NCBI GenBank assembly: GCA_020632575.1
Contig: JACKFH010000008.1
Span: forward strand, 124,001 to 188,000
Length of the DNA stretch: 64,000 nt
Reading direction: 5' to 3'
DNA from: Candidatus Omnitrophota bacterium
Lineage (GTDB): Bacteria; Hinthialibacterota; Hinthialibacteria; OLB16
Shown here: piece after piece, positions 24,826 through 33,606 of the stretch
Position numbering within the stretch: position 1 is the first letter of the stretch
Layout: the number at the start of each line of letters is the position of its first letter
The notes under the pieces: model-generated
Databases searched by the model: none
What the model was told of the DNA's origin: nothing
Seen by the model: only the letters and a program-made list of their open reading frames with translations
Position numbers and translations under genes: made by a program

Positions 24826-26499
24826 ATGGCGGACGAATACATTTTTACGATGCTTGGCCTGAACAAATTCTATGGCCAAAAACAGGTGCTCAACAACATC
24901 AACCTCTGCTTCTATCCCGGCGCCAAGATCGGCATTGTCGGTGAGAATGGCTCGGGAAAGACCACCGTGTTGCGGATCATGGCGGGCCTGGATGAGGACT
25001 ACAAAGGGCAAGCCGATCTCTCCAAAGGATACACCCGTGGCATCGTTCTTCAGGAACCCGAACTCGATCCGGATCTGACTGTCAAAGAAACGGTGGAATC
25101 GGCGTTCGCGGATATCGTGGGCATGATGCGCGAATACGATGAGGTGACCGCCAAGATGGGCGACCCTCTCGATGACGATGAGATGCAAAAGGTGATGGAC
25201 CGCATGGGGGTTCTCGCCGACAAGATCGAGGCGGCCGATGGTTGGAACCTCGATCAACACATCGCCCGCGCCTCCGACGCCCTCTGTCTCCCCAATGACG
25301 ATCAAAAGGTCGGGACTCTCAGCGGGGGAGAGAAGCGCCGTGTCGCTCTTTGCAAAGCGCTTCTCGAAAAACCGGACCTTCTCCTTCTCGATGAGCCGAC
25401 CAACCACCTCGACGCCGAAACGGTCGACTGGTTGGAACTTCAACTTCAGGAGTATCCCGGCACAGTCATCATTGTCACTCACGACCGCTACTTCCTCGAC
25501 AATGTCACTCAGTGGATCCTCGAACTGGATAAAGGGAAGGGGATTCCCTTCGAAGGGAATTACTCCTCGTGGCTGGAACAAAAGCTGGCTCGCTTGGCAT
25601 CCGAGGAGAAGAAAGACTCTCCCCGAGCCCGCGCTTTGGAGCACGAACTCTCCTGGATTCGCATGAGCAACAAGGACCGTCAGGAGATTTCACGGTCCCG
25701 AATCGCCGAATACGAGCAGCTCCTCGCCAAGGAGAGCGCCTCCGCCAAACAGGATCAATCGGTCATCACGATCGCCCCCGGCCCCCCGCTGGGGGACCAG
25801 GTGGTCGAGGCCGACCATGTCTCCAAATCCTATGACAACCGGGAACTCTTAAAAGATTTATCCTTCAATGTCCCCAAGGGCGCGGTCGTGGGGATCATCG
25901 GCCCCAACGGAACGGGCAAAACCACGCTGATGAAGATGATTGTCGGAAAAGAAACGCCGGATTCGGGCGAGGTGAAAGTCGGATCCACGGTTGAACTGGG
26001 CTATGTCGACCAAGAGCGCGCCTCACTCGAGGGGGACAAGAGCCTGATCGACGAGGTCGGTGAGGGCTCCGAGGAGGTGACGGTCGGAAAACAAAAGGTC
26101 CCGATTCGTCAGTACCTCGCGCGGTTCGGTTTCAAGGGCGGCGACCAGCAGAAGATGGCGTCCCAACTCTCCGGCGGGGAGAGGAACCGATGCAGTCTCG
26201 CCAAACTCCTCAAGGAGGGGGGCAACGTCCTGCTCCTGGATGAGCCCACGAACGACCTTGATGTGAACACGCTCCGATTGTTGGAGGAGGCGATCCTCAA
26301 TTTCTCCGGTTGCGCCCTGGTCATCAGCCACGACCGTTTCTTCCTTGACCGGGTTTGCACCCACCTCCTAGTCTTCGAGGGCGAGGGTGTGGTCCGCTGG
26401 TTCACCGGCAACTACCGCGAATACGAGGATTGGCGGATCAAGGAACTCGGCTCAAAACCGTTTGAAAACCGCCGAAGGAAGTACAAGCGATTGAACTGA
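24826..26499 (+). CDS. ettA: Energy-dependent translational throttle protein EttA
   Basis: A 557-residue ABC-F ATPase, matching the usual EttA length of about 555. It has two ATPase domains: Walker A GENGSGKTT and GPNGTGKTT, signatures LSGGEKRRVAL and LSGGERNRCSL, and Walker B LLLLDEPTNHLDAE and VLLLDEPTNDLDV. The linker has the P-site tRNA interaction region (about 240-320), and the arm between the first Walker A and signature is present. EttA binds the ribosomal E site and gates the first peptide bond according to the ATP/ADP ratio. AGCAGGAATT precedes ATG 24826. Confidence 0.93.
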   Translation: MADEYIFTMLGLNKFYGQKQVLNNINLCFYPGAKIGIVGENGSGKTTVLRIMAGLDEDYKGQADLSKGYTRGIVLQEPELDPDLTVKETVESAFADIVGMMREYDEVTAKMGDPLDDDEMQKVMDRMGVLADKIEAADGWNLDQHIARASDALCLPNDDQKVGTLSGGEKRRVALCKALLEKPDLLLLDEPTNHLDAETVDWLELQLQEYPGTVIIVTHDRYFLDNVTQWILELDKGKGIPFEGNYSSWLEQKLARLASEEKKDSPRARALEHELSWIRMSNKDRQEISRSRIAEYEQLLAKESASAKQDQSVITIAPGPPLGDQVVEADHVSKSYDNRELLKDLSFNVPKGAVVGIIGPNGTGKTTLMKMIVGKETPDSGEVKVGSTVELGYVDQERASLEGDKSLIDEVGEGSEEVTVGKQKVPIRQYLARFGFKGGDQQKMASQLSGGERNRCSLAKLLKEGGNVLLLDEPTNDLDVNTLRLLEEAILNFSGCALVISHDRFFLDRVCTHLLVFEGEGVVRWFTGNYREYEDWRIKELGSKPFENRRRKYKRLN

Positions 26500-26560
26500 C
26501 GAATTTGAATTTGGAGGTTAACAGCCTGTCGAAAAATACCCTAAGCGATCCAATCCCGTA

Positions 26561-26827
26561 GCCCGGCAACTCATTTGCCGGGTTTCAGCCTCGTGCTGTG
26601 GGAGGGGCATCCTTGCCCCGATTCCCTCGAATCCTTCGCGGCAAGATGCCGCTCCCACGGCTTGAGTGGCATCCCGGCAAGTGAGTTGCCGGGCTACAAT
26701 TCTTCAACGGGCTGTTAACCAGATCCACTCCCGCCTCCCCATAAAATGGACATAGCGTCCGAAGAAAATCCCTAGACAGATCCGATCACTTATTGCTACA
26801 TTATAGCAATCATGCCCATCTGTCGAA
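26561..26827. repeat. Long direct repeat, copy 1 (nested foldback plus promoter)
   Basis: About 267 bases, almost identical to 28868-29133. Inside are nested inverted repeats: outer arms GCCCGGCAACTC...GAGTTGCCGGGC (26561-26695) and inner arms GTGGGAGGGGCATC...GATGCCGCTCCCAC (about 26597-26658). The non-palindromic right part (26700-26811) is the promoter/5' region of the beta-helix gene and the identity runs into its first five codons. The inner arms also occur at 44824-44890. The rest of the 312-base gap after ettA shows nothing else. Confidence 0.9.
26792..26810 (+). promoter_or_regulatory. Palindrome with -10-like box at the start codon
   Basis: ATTGCTA (26792-26798) and TAGCAAT (26804-26810) form a 7-bp inverted repeat one base before ATG 26812. 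No ribosome site is present; TACATT about ten bases before the ATG could be a -10 box of a leaderless transcript, with the palindrome as operator. Confidence 0.45.
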
Positions 26828-28170
26828 TGATCCTCCTCATCGCCCTTCTCCCCCTGCCCACCTGGCCCGCCACCCTCCATGTCTCCCCCGATGGCACCGG
26901 AAGCGACGGCCTTTCCTGGGAGACAGCGTTTCCCACAGTCCATGCCGCTATGGTCGCTGCCTCAAGCGGCGATCATGTGTGGGTTCAATCGGCCACGTAC
27001 AACGGCGGGATTCAGATGGCCACCGGTGTTTCCCTCTTTGGCGGCTTCTCCGGCCTTGAATCCTTAGAAGAGTTCCATTTGCGGGATTGGGAGGCGAACC
27101 AAACAATTATCAATGGGGGAGGTCCTGTCATTGAAACCGCTCCGGGGACAACTCTTGATGGATTTGTTGTCCAAAATGGTGTGTCTATGATTCCAAACAA
27201 CGCGGGGCTGTGCGTGCCAGCGGATGGGAGAATCTTGAACTGTACGGTTCGGGAAAACGAGATTGGAGGAATCAGGTGTGACAATGCTCGGGTCGAGATA
27301 CAGAACTGTCGAGTCTACTCCAACACAACTGGCGGTATTGAGTTGATAAACTCGGATGCACGCATTTGGGATTGCAGAGTAGAGGACAATACATCGACCA
27401 CGGGCGGGGGATTGAGGGTTCGGGATTCTAAGATGGAACTAAGAAACAGCCAGGTTATAGGCAACCAAGGACTTAGTAGCACAATGGCACGTGGCGGAGG
27501 TATTTTTGCTGTTGAGTCCGTGATAAAGCTAGAAGAATGCCTGATCAAAAACAATATTGCGGTAGCCGGGTCCCAATTTCTCGCCACATCATATGGTGGA
27601 GGTCTGTACTGCTTTCTAAATGTTGATGCCACACTATCGAACTGTGTGTTGGTAGGCAACCAATCTCTTATTGGATCCCTGATGTCACTCGGTTCAGGAT
27701 CTCGATGCGAACTAACCCACTGCACAGTTACCAGGAATACTAAAGAAAGAGGAACAGGATCACTGATTCATGTCAGTGGTGGAGTTACGACTTCATTCCT
27801 GTCATTGAATTCGATTATCTTTGACAATGACGTTCCATTCTCAGGGTCGGATTTTCCGGAGAGTTATGAAGTCCATTTTTCGACAGTAGATACAATATGG
27901 GGTGGTCAAGGGAACATCAATTCCGATCCGTTGTTCGTCGATCCCAACAACGGCGATTACCGTCTCCAACGCGGTTCGCCCTGCATCGATTCGGGAACCG
28001 ACACAGGACTGACGACCGACCTCGATGGCAACCCACGCCCCATCGGCGACTACGACATGGGGGCCTATGAGTTCCCGTATCTTCGGAGCGACATCGATGG
28101 CGATGGAAGGGTGGATGAGAACGATCTGTTTGTCTTTCAGCGGGATTGGCGAAAGGGGACGGGACCATGA
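26812..28170 (+). CDS. Secreted beta-helix protein with dockerin-like C-terminus (intact copy)
   Basis: A 452-residue secreted protein: signal peptide (about 1-20, ending WPA), then the conserved TLHVSPDGTGSDGLSWETAF, a right-handed parallel beta-helix (about 40-360, repeated strands such as GGIRCDNARVEIQNCRVYSN and GGGLRVRDSKMELRNSQV), a capping segment (NINSDPLFVDPNNGDYRLQ, then GSPCIDSG and YDMGAYEF) and a single EF-hand/dockerin-like module DIDGDGRVDENDLFVFQRDW. Such proteins bind or cleave polysaccharide, or act as surface adhesins; no catalytic residues are identifiable. It is one of three relatives in the window and the only intact one. Confidence 0.88.
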   Translation: MPICRMILLIALLPLPTWPATLHVSPDGTGSDGLSWETAFPTVHAAMVAASSGDHVWVQSATYNGGIQMATGVSLFGGFSGLESLEEFHLRDWEANQTIINGGGPVIETAPGTTLDGFVVQNGVSMIPNNAGLCVPADGRILNCTVRENEIGGIRCDNARVEIQNCRVYSNTTGGIELINSDARIWDCRVEDNTSTTGGGLRVRDSKMELRNSQVIGNQGLSSTMARGGGIFAVESVIKLEECLIKNNIAVAGSQFLATSYGGGLYCFLNVDATLSNCVLVGNQSLIGSLMSLGSGSRCELTHCTVTRNTKERGTGSLIHVSGGVTTSFLSLNSIIFDNDVPFSGSDFPESYEVHFSTVDTIWGGQGNINSDPLFVDPNNGDYRLQRGSPCIDSGTDTGLTTDLDGNPRPIGDYDMGAYEFPYLRSDIDGDGRVDENDLFVFQRDWRKGTGP

Positions 28171-28212
28171 GTGGGTGTGGGGGATCGAGAAATGCTCGTT
28201 GCGATGTCGCGG

Positions 28213-28503
28213 TCAGGTGGGGAGTCGGATCGATTGGACCTTGCGGAGGTCGACTCTTTCCTTGGCGCGCCATAGATCGTAATTCGTTTGCAGGGCCAGC
28301 CAACTCTCCGGACTCCTGCCCAATGTTTTGGATAGACGGATCGCCATTTCCGGGGAGACCTGGCTCTTCCCCTGCACGACTCGGTTGAAGGTCGAGGGCG
28401 CCACGCCGAGTTTGGACGCGACCTCCCGGTGGCTCAAACCGAATGGTTCGAGATAGACTTGGCGAATGAACTCGCCGGGATGCGGTGGATTGTGCATTTT
28501 CAT
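28213..28503 (-). CDS. higA: HigA-family antitoxin
   Basis: A 96-residue helix-turn-helix protein of the HigA/VapI type: HPGEFIRQVYLEPFGLSHREVASKLGV with the recognition part APSTFNRVVQGKSQVS and the ending SPESWLALQTNYDLW. It should neutralise the HigB-like toxin and repress the operon. Its ATG overlaps the toxin stop (TGATG) by one base. Like other HigBA modules, the toxin gene comes first. Confidence 0.92.
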   Translation of the reverse strand: MKMHNPPHPGEFIRQVYLEPFGLSHREVASKLGVAPSTFNRVVQGKSQVSPEMAIRLSKTLGRSPESWLALQTNYDLWRAKERVDLRKVQSIRLPT

Positions 28504-28781
28504 CAGTGGTAATCCTCGTAGTCGACATCGATAAACTCGCCATCGGCGAAGCCGAAGGTGATTCTCCAGTTCCCGCTGACATCGATGGCCCAGGAGCCTT
28601 TCCGTTTCCCCTTCAGCGGGTGCAGGCGAAAACCCGGGATATCCATATCCTCGATTCTTCGCGCGGTGTCGAGAGCCGCTAGCCGCATTCGGATTCTCTC
28701 CGCTTGATCGCTCCGGATTCCGGAGGCGTTCCCCGTCAGGAAAAACTTCCTCAGACCCTTGTGCTTGAAACTCTTGATCAC
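28503..28781 (-). CDS. higB: HigB/RelE-type toxin
   Basis: A 92-residue protein of the HigB (plasmid killer, RelE/ParE superfamily) family, a ribosome-dependent mRNA endonuclease. Recognisable are IKSFKHKGLRKFFLTGN, RLAALDTARRIEDMDIPG, LHPLKGKRKGSWAIDVSGN and WRITFGFADGEFIDVDYEDYH. The GTG start at 28781 has no ribosome site; a TACACT box is six bases upstream, so the message may be leaderless. It lies between the two beta-helix gene copies. Confidence 0.92.
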   Translation of the reverse strand: MIKSFKHKGLRKFFLTGNASGIRSDQAERIRMRLAALDTARRIEDMDIPGFRLHPLKGKRKGSWAIDVSGNWRITFGFADGEFIDVDYEDYH

Positions 28782-28784
28782 TTA

Positions 28785-28800
28785 GACAGTGTATCCTGTC
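28785..28800 (-). promoter_or_regulatory. Likely HigA operator/promoter
   Basis: An inverted repeat GACAG-N6-CTGTC lies directly upstream of the toxin start and overlaps the -10-like TACACT (minus strand). Binding of the HigA dimer here would give the usual autorepression. Confidence 0.55.
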
Positions 28801-28867
28801 GCGCAACACGATTCAATTCCGTAAGGACCCCGGTGGGACATTTGCTCGCTGGTGTGACAGAACCGCA

Positions 28868-29133
28868 GCCCGGCAACTCATTTGCCGGGTTTCAGCCTCG
28901 TGCTGTGGGAGGGGCATCCTTGCCCCGATTCCCTCGAATCCTTCGCGGCAAGATGCCGCTCCCACGGCTTGATTGGCATCCCGGCAAGTGAGTTGCCGGG
29001 CTACAGTTCTTCAACGGCTGTTAACCAGATCCACTCCCGCCTCTCCATAAAATGGACATAGCGTCCGAAGAAAATCCCTAGACAGTTCCAGTCGCTTGTT
29101 GCTACATTATAGCAATCATGCCCATCTGTCGAA
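28868..29133. repeat. Long direct repeat, copy 2
   Basis: Second copy of the 26561-26827 repeat, differing at about a dozen positions and one single-base gap. It again holds the nested palindromes and the 5' region of a beta-helix gene, and runs into its first codons. The stretch 28801-28867 before it holds nothing I recognise. Confidence 0.9.
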
Positions 29134-30487
29134 CCATCATCCTCATCGCCCTCCTCCCCCTCACCGCCTGGCCCGCCACCCTCCATGTCTCCCCCCATGG
29201 AGACGGCACGAATGGCCTTTCCTGGGAGACCGCGTTCTCGACCCCACAGGCGGCGATGGTCGTGGCGGCCAGCGGGGACTCGGTTTGGGTCCGTTCGGCG
29301 ACCTACCTCGGTCGGTCCTCCAGATGGCGACAGGTGTTTCTCTCTCTTTGGCGGTTTCTCAGGGAACCGAATCTTTGGAAGAGTTTCTCTTCGAGACTGG
29401 AAGAACAATTCACCCACGTGAAGTGGGGGATCCTGGTCATTCACGGCAGCCGACAAGACAGTCATCGATGGATTCATCGGTGACGGCATGGCGGAAGCTG
29501 GAACTCCTGAGGGATTTTGATTCTGGAATCATCGCAGACATCCGGAATTTCGATAACTCTCCAACAGAACTGTAGATCTCTGGAAACCATACGATGGTGG
29601 TGGCATCTACTGCAAATGATGCAAGGTCGACTATTGCGACTGTTCAAAATTGTATCTAACAGCATTACGAGTGCCTGGAGGCGGAGGAGGTGCATCATCA
29701 ACTCAAGGATACGAATTTACGATTCTCGTTGAAGACAATAAAACAGCCCACGCCGAAATTCAGTTAGGTATTTCGGGTGGGGAAGTTCGTGTTGCTATTT
29801 GAGTGGCGGACGGTTGGAAAACATGCTTACTGTATTTTTCCGAGGGGGGATGATATACTCGAGAACGCCAGGCTTATTCTAAACAGTTCCCGTAATTCCA
29901 TCAAAAGGAGGAGCAGTCGGTATTATTGTCCCATTCGGAGGAAATGCTTATTTTGGAAATCTACTTTTGATTTGAATGGACGCTACGGACGAACTTTTGA
30001 TTGACTGGTGGTGGACCTTACACTGAGTTTCGAAATTGGCCACAATTGTCCAAATGGATTTGCTGCACAGTCGCTGGGATGATGATGTCCGTATCGATAG
30101 AGTGGATCAAACTATTATCGCATGCATCATCACGAATAACTTTACTGATGGCTATATCCTGGCACAGCCGGAGATCCTAGGGCACATTCATTCGTGAAAG
30201 GCGGTTATCCAGTGAAGGGCAACATCAATTCTGATCCCAAATTTGTCGATCCCGAGAATGGCGACTATCGCCTCCAAAGAGGTTCCCCATGCATCGATTC
30301 GGGAACGGACACAGGACTGACCACCGACCTTGATGGCAAACCACGCCCCATCGGCGGCTACGACATGGGGGCCTATGAGTTCCCGTATCTTCGCAGCGAC
30401 ATCGATGGCGATGGGCGGGTGGATGAGAACGACCTGTTTATCTTTCAACGCGATTGGCTGACTCAAACTGCGCCCGCCTCTCCATGA
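29118..30487 (+). pseudogene. Decayed beta-helix gene (copy 2)
   Basis: The start (PICRTIILIALLPL...WPATLHVSP, then NGLSWETAF) and end (GNINSDPKFVDPENGDYRLQ, GSPCIDSG and DIDGDGRVDENDLFIFQRDW) match the intact copy, but the frame is broken many times. The N-terminal frame (phase of 29118) is lost after about residue 65, the matching SLFGGFSG segment continues in another frame near 29345, and the C-terminal 90 residues are in the phase of 30194. Stops occur in all frames between 29580 and 30190. The centre is more degraded than the ends. Confidence 0.85.
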
Positions 30488-30536
30488 AATGGAGATGGCG
30501 CCCAACCCATGCCTCGATGGTGTGGGTTTCGTCCGC

Positions 30537-30646
30537 GTAGCGACGGGTTTCAACCCGTGGCGGACTCGGTTGGTTACCGCAAACCTCGCAACAGGTTAAA
30601 ACCCTGTCGCTACCCAAACAAAGTCCATACCACGAGGGTATGGACT
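30537..30646. repeat. GTAGCGACGGGTT-type palindromic repeats
   Basis: GTAGCGACGGGTTTCAACCCGT (outer arm starting 30537, cut here by a base) pairs with a partner arm ending GTCGCTAC at 30613; a second hairpin AGTCCATACC/GGTATGGACT lies at 30622-30646. Relatives are at about 556, 56500 and 58180. Confidence 0.7.
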
Positions 30647-30654
30647 ACTCTGAC

Positions 30655-31209
30655 TCACGATCGATCGGGACCGGCCCGCTTCAGTTCGCATTCCTCATAA
30701 ACGTGGTGCTCGCCCTTTTTCCAATCGGGGTCGAGTTCGACATTGGCCTGTCCGACTTCGTTTTCAAGGTTTTCCCGATCCGGTTTCCGGCCCTCTTGGT
30801 AGAGCATCCACCAACACTTGCCGAGGTGGTTGTGTTCGTGGTCGATGGTGAACCCGGATTTCTTCGCAACCGGCCCGATCCACCCCATGCAGTGGGCGCA
30901 GTAGTCGGGGTGAGCCTCCAGGCCATGCTCCAACAGAAATCCTTTCGAGGGGCATTTGTGCATGTCGATTCGGAAAGCGTCCTCGGTGCGGGTGATTTTG
31001 TACCCCGCTTCCTCCATGGTGAGGGTGTGGCCCCAATACTCCTCCATCCCCTCGAAACCTTTTTCGCTGATCAATTGGTGAGCGTGCCGTTGGGAGTCGA
31101 ACGCGATCGCCTCGGACCAATATTTTTCGAGAGCCTCTTTGCCATAGGTCTCCTCGATGTATTTGAAAGTCCACTCGTAGTGACCACAAAAATCCTGAAC
31201 GCCGATCAT
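30655..31209 (-). CDS. Cys-rich protein, paralogue of its upstream neighbour
   Basis: A 184-residue protein without signal peptide or membrane helix. The N-terminal half resembles the neighbour (EETYGKEALEKYW against ENYGEEALQRYW; GMEEYWGHTL against EVEKYWTEFF). The C-terminal half has MHKCPSKGFLLEH, PDYCAHCMGW with a CxxC, and a His/Cys stretch IDHEHNHLGKCWW. This pattern recalls L-2-amino-thiazoline-4-carboxylate hydrolase-like proteins (ATC_hydrolase), but the match is from memory and tentative. ATG overlaps the stop of the upstream gene (ATGA). Its role is not known; metal binding is plausible. Confidence 0.65.
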   Translation of the reverse strand: MIGVQDFCGHYEWTFKYIEETYGKEALEKYWSEAIAFDSQRHAHQLISEKGFEGMEEYWGHTLTMEEAGYKITRTEDAFRIDMHKCPSKGFLLEHGLEAHPDYCAHCMGWIGPVAKKSGFTIDHEHNHLGKCWWMLYQEGRKPDRENLENEVGQANVELDPDWKKGEHHVYEECELKRAGPDRS

Positions 31210-31631
31210 GATGCCCCCTCCTCCCCAATGAAGGTCTGATGACAGGCGCCGCCGCCGCCCTCAAGTTCAAACGAAAGGCCCGCGTTGGAGGCAATCTCCT
31301 TCGACACAAACTCGCAATGGCGGCAGTAGCAGGCAACCTCCTCGCGGTCATGGTCACGGAGCCAGAATAGCGCGGGACATTTTTTCACCTCGATCTCCAC
31401 CCGGTTGCTAGACCGAGTGACCTCGACCTCGCCACCCGGTTCCGTCTCGAAAAACTCAGTCCAGTATTTTTCAACCTCCGGCAATCCTCCCGCCTGGAAG
31501 CGCCTGGAAAGGGGCTCGAAATACTCCCTCCCCATCGCTGTCCAATAACGCTGCAAGGCCTCCTCCCCGTAGTTTTCGAGGAAGAACCGAAAGGTCGCAT
31601 TAATGGCAAAATAAAAATCACCCGCCGCCAT
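31206..31631 (-). CDS. Cys-rich protein, first of a coupled pair
   Basis: A 141-residue soluble protein preceded by AAGGGGTG. It has the same order as its neighbour: an N-terminal helix NYGEEALQRYW, VEKYWTEFF, then VKKCPALFWLRDH, EEVACYCRHCEFV (CxCxxC) and GGACHQTF. The shared CP...C(x)C..C...C pattern suggests a metal or substrate site common to the two. They could form a heterodimer. The family is not firmly recognised (see neighbour). Confidence 0.65.
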   Translation of the reverse strand: MAAGDFYFAINATFRFFLENYGEEALQRYWTAMGREYFEPLSRRFQAGGLPEVEKYWTEFFETEPGGEVEVTRSSNRVEIEVKKCPALFWLRDHDREEVACYCRHCEFVSKEIASNAGLSFELEGGGGACHQTFIGEEGAS

Positions 31632-31710
31632 CGCTTCACCCCTTAAAAAGGATTCCTTCCACTATCATCCATTTCCATCTCTTCCACGCCCTCCACGATT
31701 CAACTTTTCC

Positions 31711-31752
31711 CCCCTCTCCGCACCGCGGGGAGGGGGCTAGGGGGAGGGGTCC
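31711..31752. repeat. CCCCCTCTCCGC-type hairpin
   Basis: CCCCCTCTCCGC (31711-31722) pairs with GCGGGGAGGGGG across ACC and is followed by CTAGGGGGAGGGG. The same unit forms part of the gspK element and occurs at 63371-63408. Confidence 0.8.
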
Positions 31753-31795
31753 CAAAGTTTTACACTCTTTCTTTCAATCTCCGGGAGGCCCTTCC

Positions 31796-33316
31796 ATGCA
31801 TTTGACCACACATCGAGTTTTATTCCAAATCTTTCTTCTGGTTCCGCTTTTCACCCCCGCGTTGGCGGACCCGATCTACGACGCTGGGAACAAGTCTCAG
31901 TTGTTCGTCGATCAGTTCCTCGTCCTGAATTCCGAAAACGTGGCGCACACCCTCCATCCCGCTCGGAAACACCCCAATAATCCGCTGGTCAAAGCCGACA
32001 AACCCTGGGAGGGGTGGCGTCTGGAGATCTATGGAAACGTCATTTATGACGAGGAAGAACAACTATTCAAGATGTGGTACCTCGGCGAGGAGCGGGACGC
32101 TTTCCCCGATTACGCTCTCTATTACGCCACCAGCAAGGACGGGGTCAATTGGGAAAAACCCCTGGTTGGAACGGTCGAAACTGAAAAGTATCCGGAACAT
32201 AATGTGGTTGGGGAACAGATTCTTCTCGCCAGTGTGATGAAGGACAATGACGATCCGAATCCCGACCATCGCTACAAGATGATCTGCTGGCTCCAGAAGG
32301 ATCACGCCTACCACACCATGGTCTCTCCCGATGGTCTGCATTGGACCAAGTATAGCGAAGAACCCCTCTGCCGGAGTGGCGATGTGATCACCGGCTACTA
32401 TGACGAGCAACGGAAGAAGTATGTCGCCTTTCCAAAGATTGGGTATTCTGTCCTTGGACACAATCGTCGCGTCTTCTGGTTGATCACCAGCGAGGATTTC
32501 AAAACCTGGACCGAACCGAAACTGGTTTTCACGCCCGATCGGAAAGATGACGCCTCCTCGCTCGCAAGGATCGAGGAAGTGCGACCTATTCTCGATGTCC
32601 CCGACGATCCAGAAGTGATGCGCACCGAGTTCTATGGCATTGGGGCTTACCCAGCCGAATCCTGCACTCTCGCCTTTGTCTGGGTGTTCACCATCAACAA
32701 CAACGCTCGCTACGGAAACCAAGAGGGTCCGGGCGAACTGCAGCTGGCGGTCTCCCGAGATCTTGAAAACTGGAAACGTCCCTTCCGACAGCCCTGTGTC
32801 CCTCGGGGCGACCTCGGCGAATGGGATTGCGGGTTCTTCTGCACCCAGTCTCGTGCACTCCGTGTTGGGGATGAGGTCTGGCTCTATTACACCGGCTCCA
32901 ACTACACGCACGGGACCCCATGCCTCTACCGTGCGGAGGGAACCGGTCGCCACTCGAAGTACACCGGAGCCATTGGTCTCGCGATTTGGGACCTCGACCG
33001 ATTCGCTTCGCTCGACGCTCCCCCTGAGGGTGGCGTGGTGACCACCATCCCGATGACCTTTGAGGGTGACCGCCTTGAAATGAACGCCCGAACAGGAGAG
33101 CAGGGAAGCATCGTCGTTGAAGTGCTCGATCCGGCCGGCCGTCCTCTCGATAAACCGCTGAAATCTAAGCCAATCCAGGGAGATAATCTCCGTCACCTCG
33201 TTGAATTCGAGGGGGACCTCTCCGCCTTAGAAGGGCAACCGGTCACGCTCCGGTTCCACATGAAGGACGCAGAGCTCTTCGCGTTTGCGTTTCGAGGTGG
33301 GAATGAGAATCGTTGA
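31796..33316 (+). CDS. Secreted glycosidase-like five-bladed propeller protein
   Basis: A 506-residue secreted protein (signal peptide about 1-24, ending TPALA). It shows the fold of the GH32/43/62/68-type five-bladed propeller: QLFVDQFLVLNSENV at the start, repeated blades such as FKMWYLGEERDA, LYYATSKDGVNWEKPL, HTMVSPDGLHWTKY and VSRDLENWKRP, and a C-terminal beta-sandwich (about 420-500) typical of these proteins in Planctomycetota and Lentisphaerota. Catalytic residues cannot be assigned with certainty. A palindromic repeat fills the upstream gap. Confidence 0.8.
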   Translation: MHLTTHRVLFQIFLLVPLFTPALADPIYDAGNKSQLFVDQFLVLNSENVAHTLHPARKHPNNPLVKADKPWEGWRLEIYGNVIYDEEEQLFKMWYLGEERDAFPDYALYYATSKDGVNWEKPLVGTVETEKYPEHNVVGEQILLASVMKDNDDPNPDHRYKMICWLQKDHAYHTMVSPDGLHWTKYSEEPLCRSGDVITGYYDEQRKKYVAFPKIGYSVLGHNRRVFWLITSEDFKTWTEPKLVFTPDRKDDASSLARIEEVRPILDVPDDPEVMRTEFYGIGAYPAESCTLAFVWVFTINNNARYGNQEGPGELQLAVSRDLENWKRPFRQPCVPRGDLGEWDCGFFCTQSRALRVGDEVWLYYTGSNYTHGTPCLYRAEGTGRHSKYTGAIGLAIWDLDRFASLDAPPEGGVVTTIPMTFEGDRLEMNARTGEQGSIVVEVLDPAGRPLDKPLKSKPIQGDNLRHLVEFEGDLSALEGQPVTLRFHMKDAELFAFAFRGGNENR

Positions 33317-33381
33317 TTGAATGATGGGACGCTGCCAATGGGATCGAACGGCGCGGATCGCAGATCTAGGAATGTGCGGCA

Positions 33382-33606
33382 ATGAATCTAGAACCCTTGG
33401 GAAAATTCTTGATCGGGGCAGGGATCGTTCTCGTGATCCTCGGGGCGCTATTTGTTTCGGGGAAGGGCTTTGGTCCGCTTGGAAAACTTCCGGGTGACAT
33501 CCGGGTCGAAAAGCCCAACTTCAGTTTCTACTTTCCGATTGTCACCTGCATTGTGATTAGCGCGGTTTTGACTCTGGTGATGTGGATATTCTCCCGCTTT
33601 CGATAA
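33382..33606 (+). CDS. DUF2905 small membrane protein
   Basis: A 74-residue protein with two membrane helices (about 7-27 and 50-70) joined by the DUF2905 loop FGPLGKLPGDIRVEKPNFSFYFPI. Its function is not known; it is widespread in bacteria. Its 3' end overlaps the end of lipB on the other strand by 50 bases. Confidence 0.88.
   Translation: MNLEPLGKFLIGAGIVLVILGALFVSGKGFGPLGKLPGDIRVEKPNFSFYFPIVTCIVISAVLTLVMWIFSRFR

Noticed and set aside
26561..29133. CRISPR array
   Set aside because: The repeats are two long copies and nested palindromes, not short regular repeats with unique spacers; no cas genes are present.
29118..29483. A short secreted protein of 121 residues
   Set aside because: After about residue 65 the frame departs from the family sequence, and the rest of the gene is found downstream in other frames, so it is the start of a pseudogene.
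30188..30553. Minus-strand 121-codon open frame over the end of the decayed beta-helix gene
   Set aside because: Antisense to the conserved dockerin-like coding end and containing repeat-derived peptide; no start signals.
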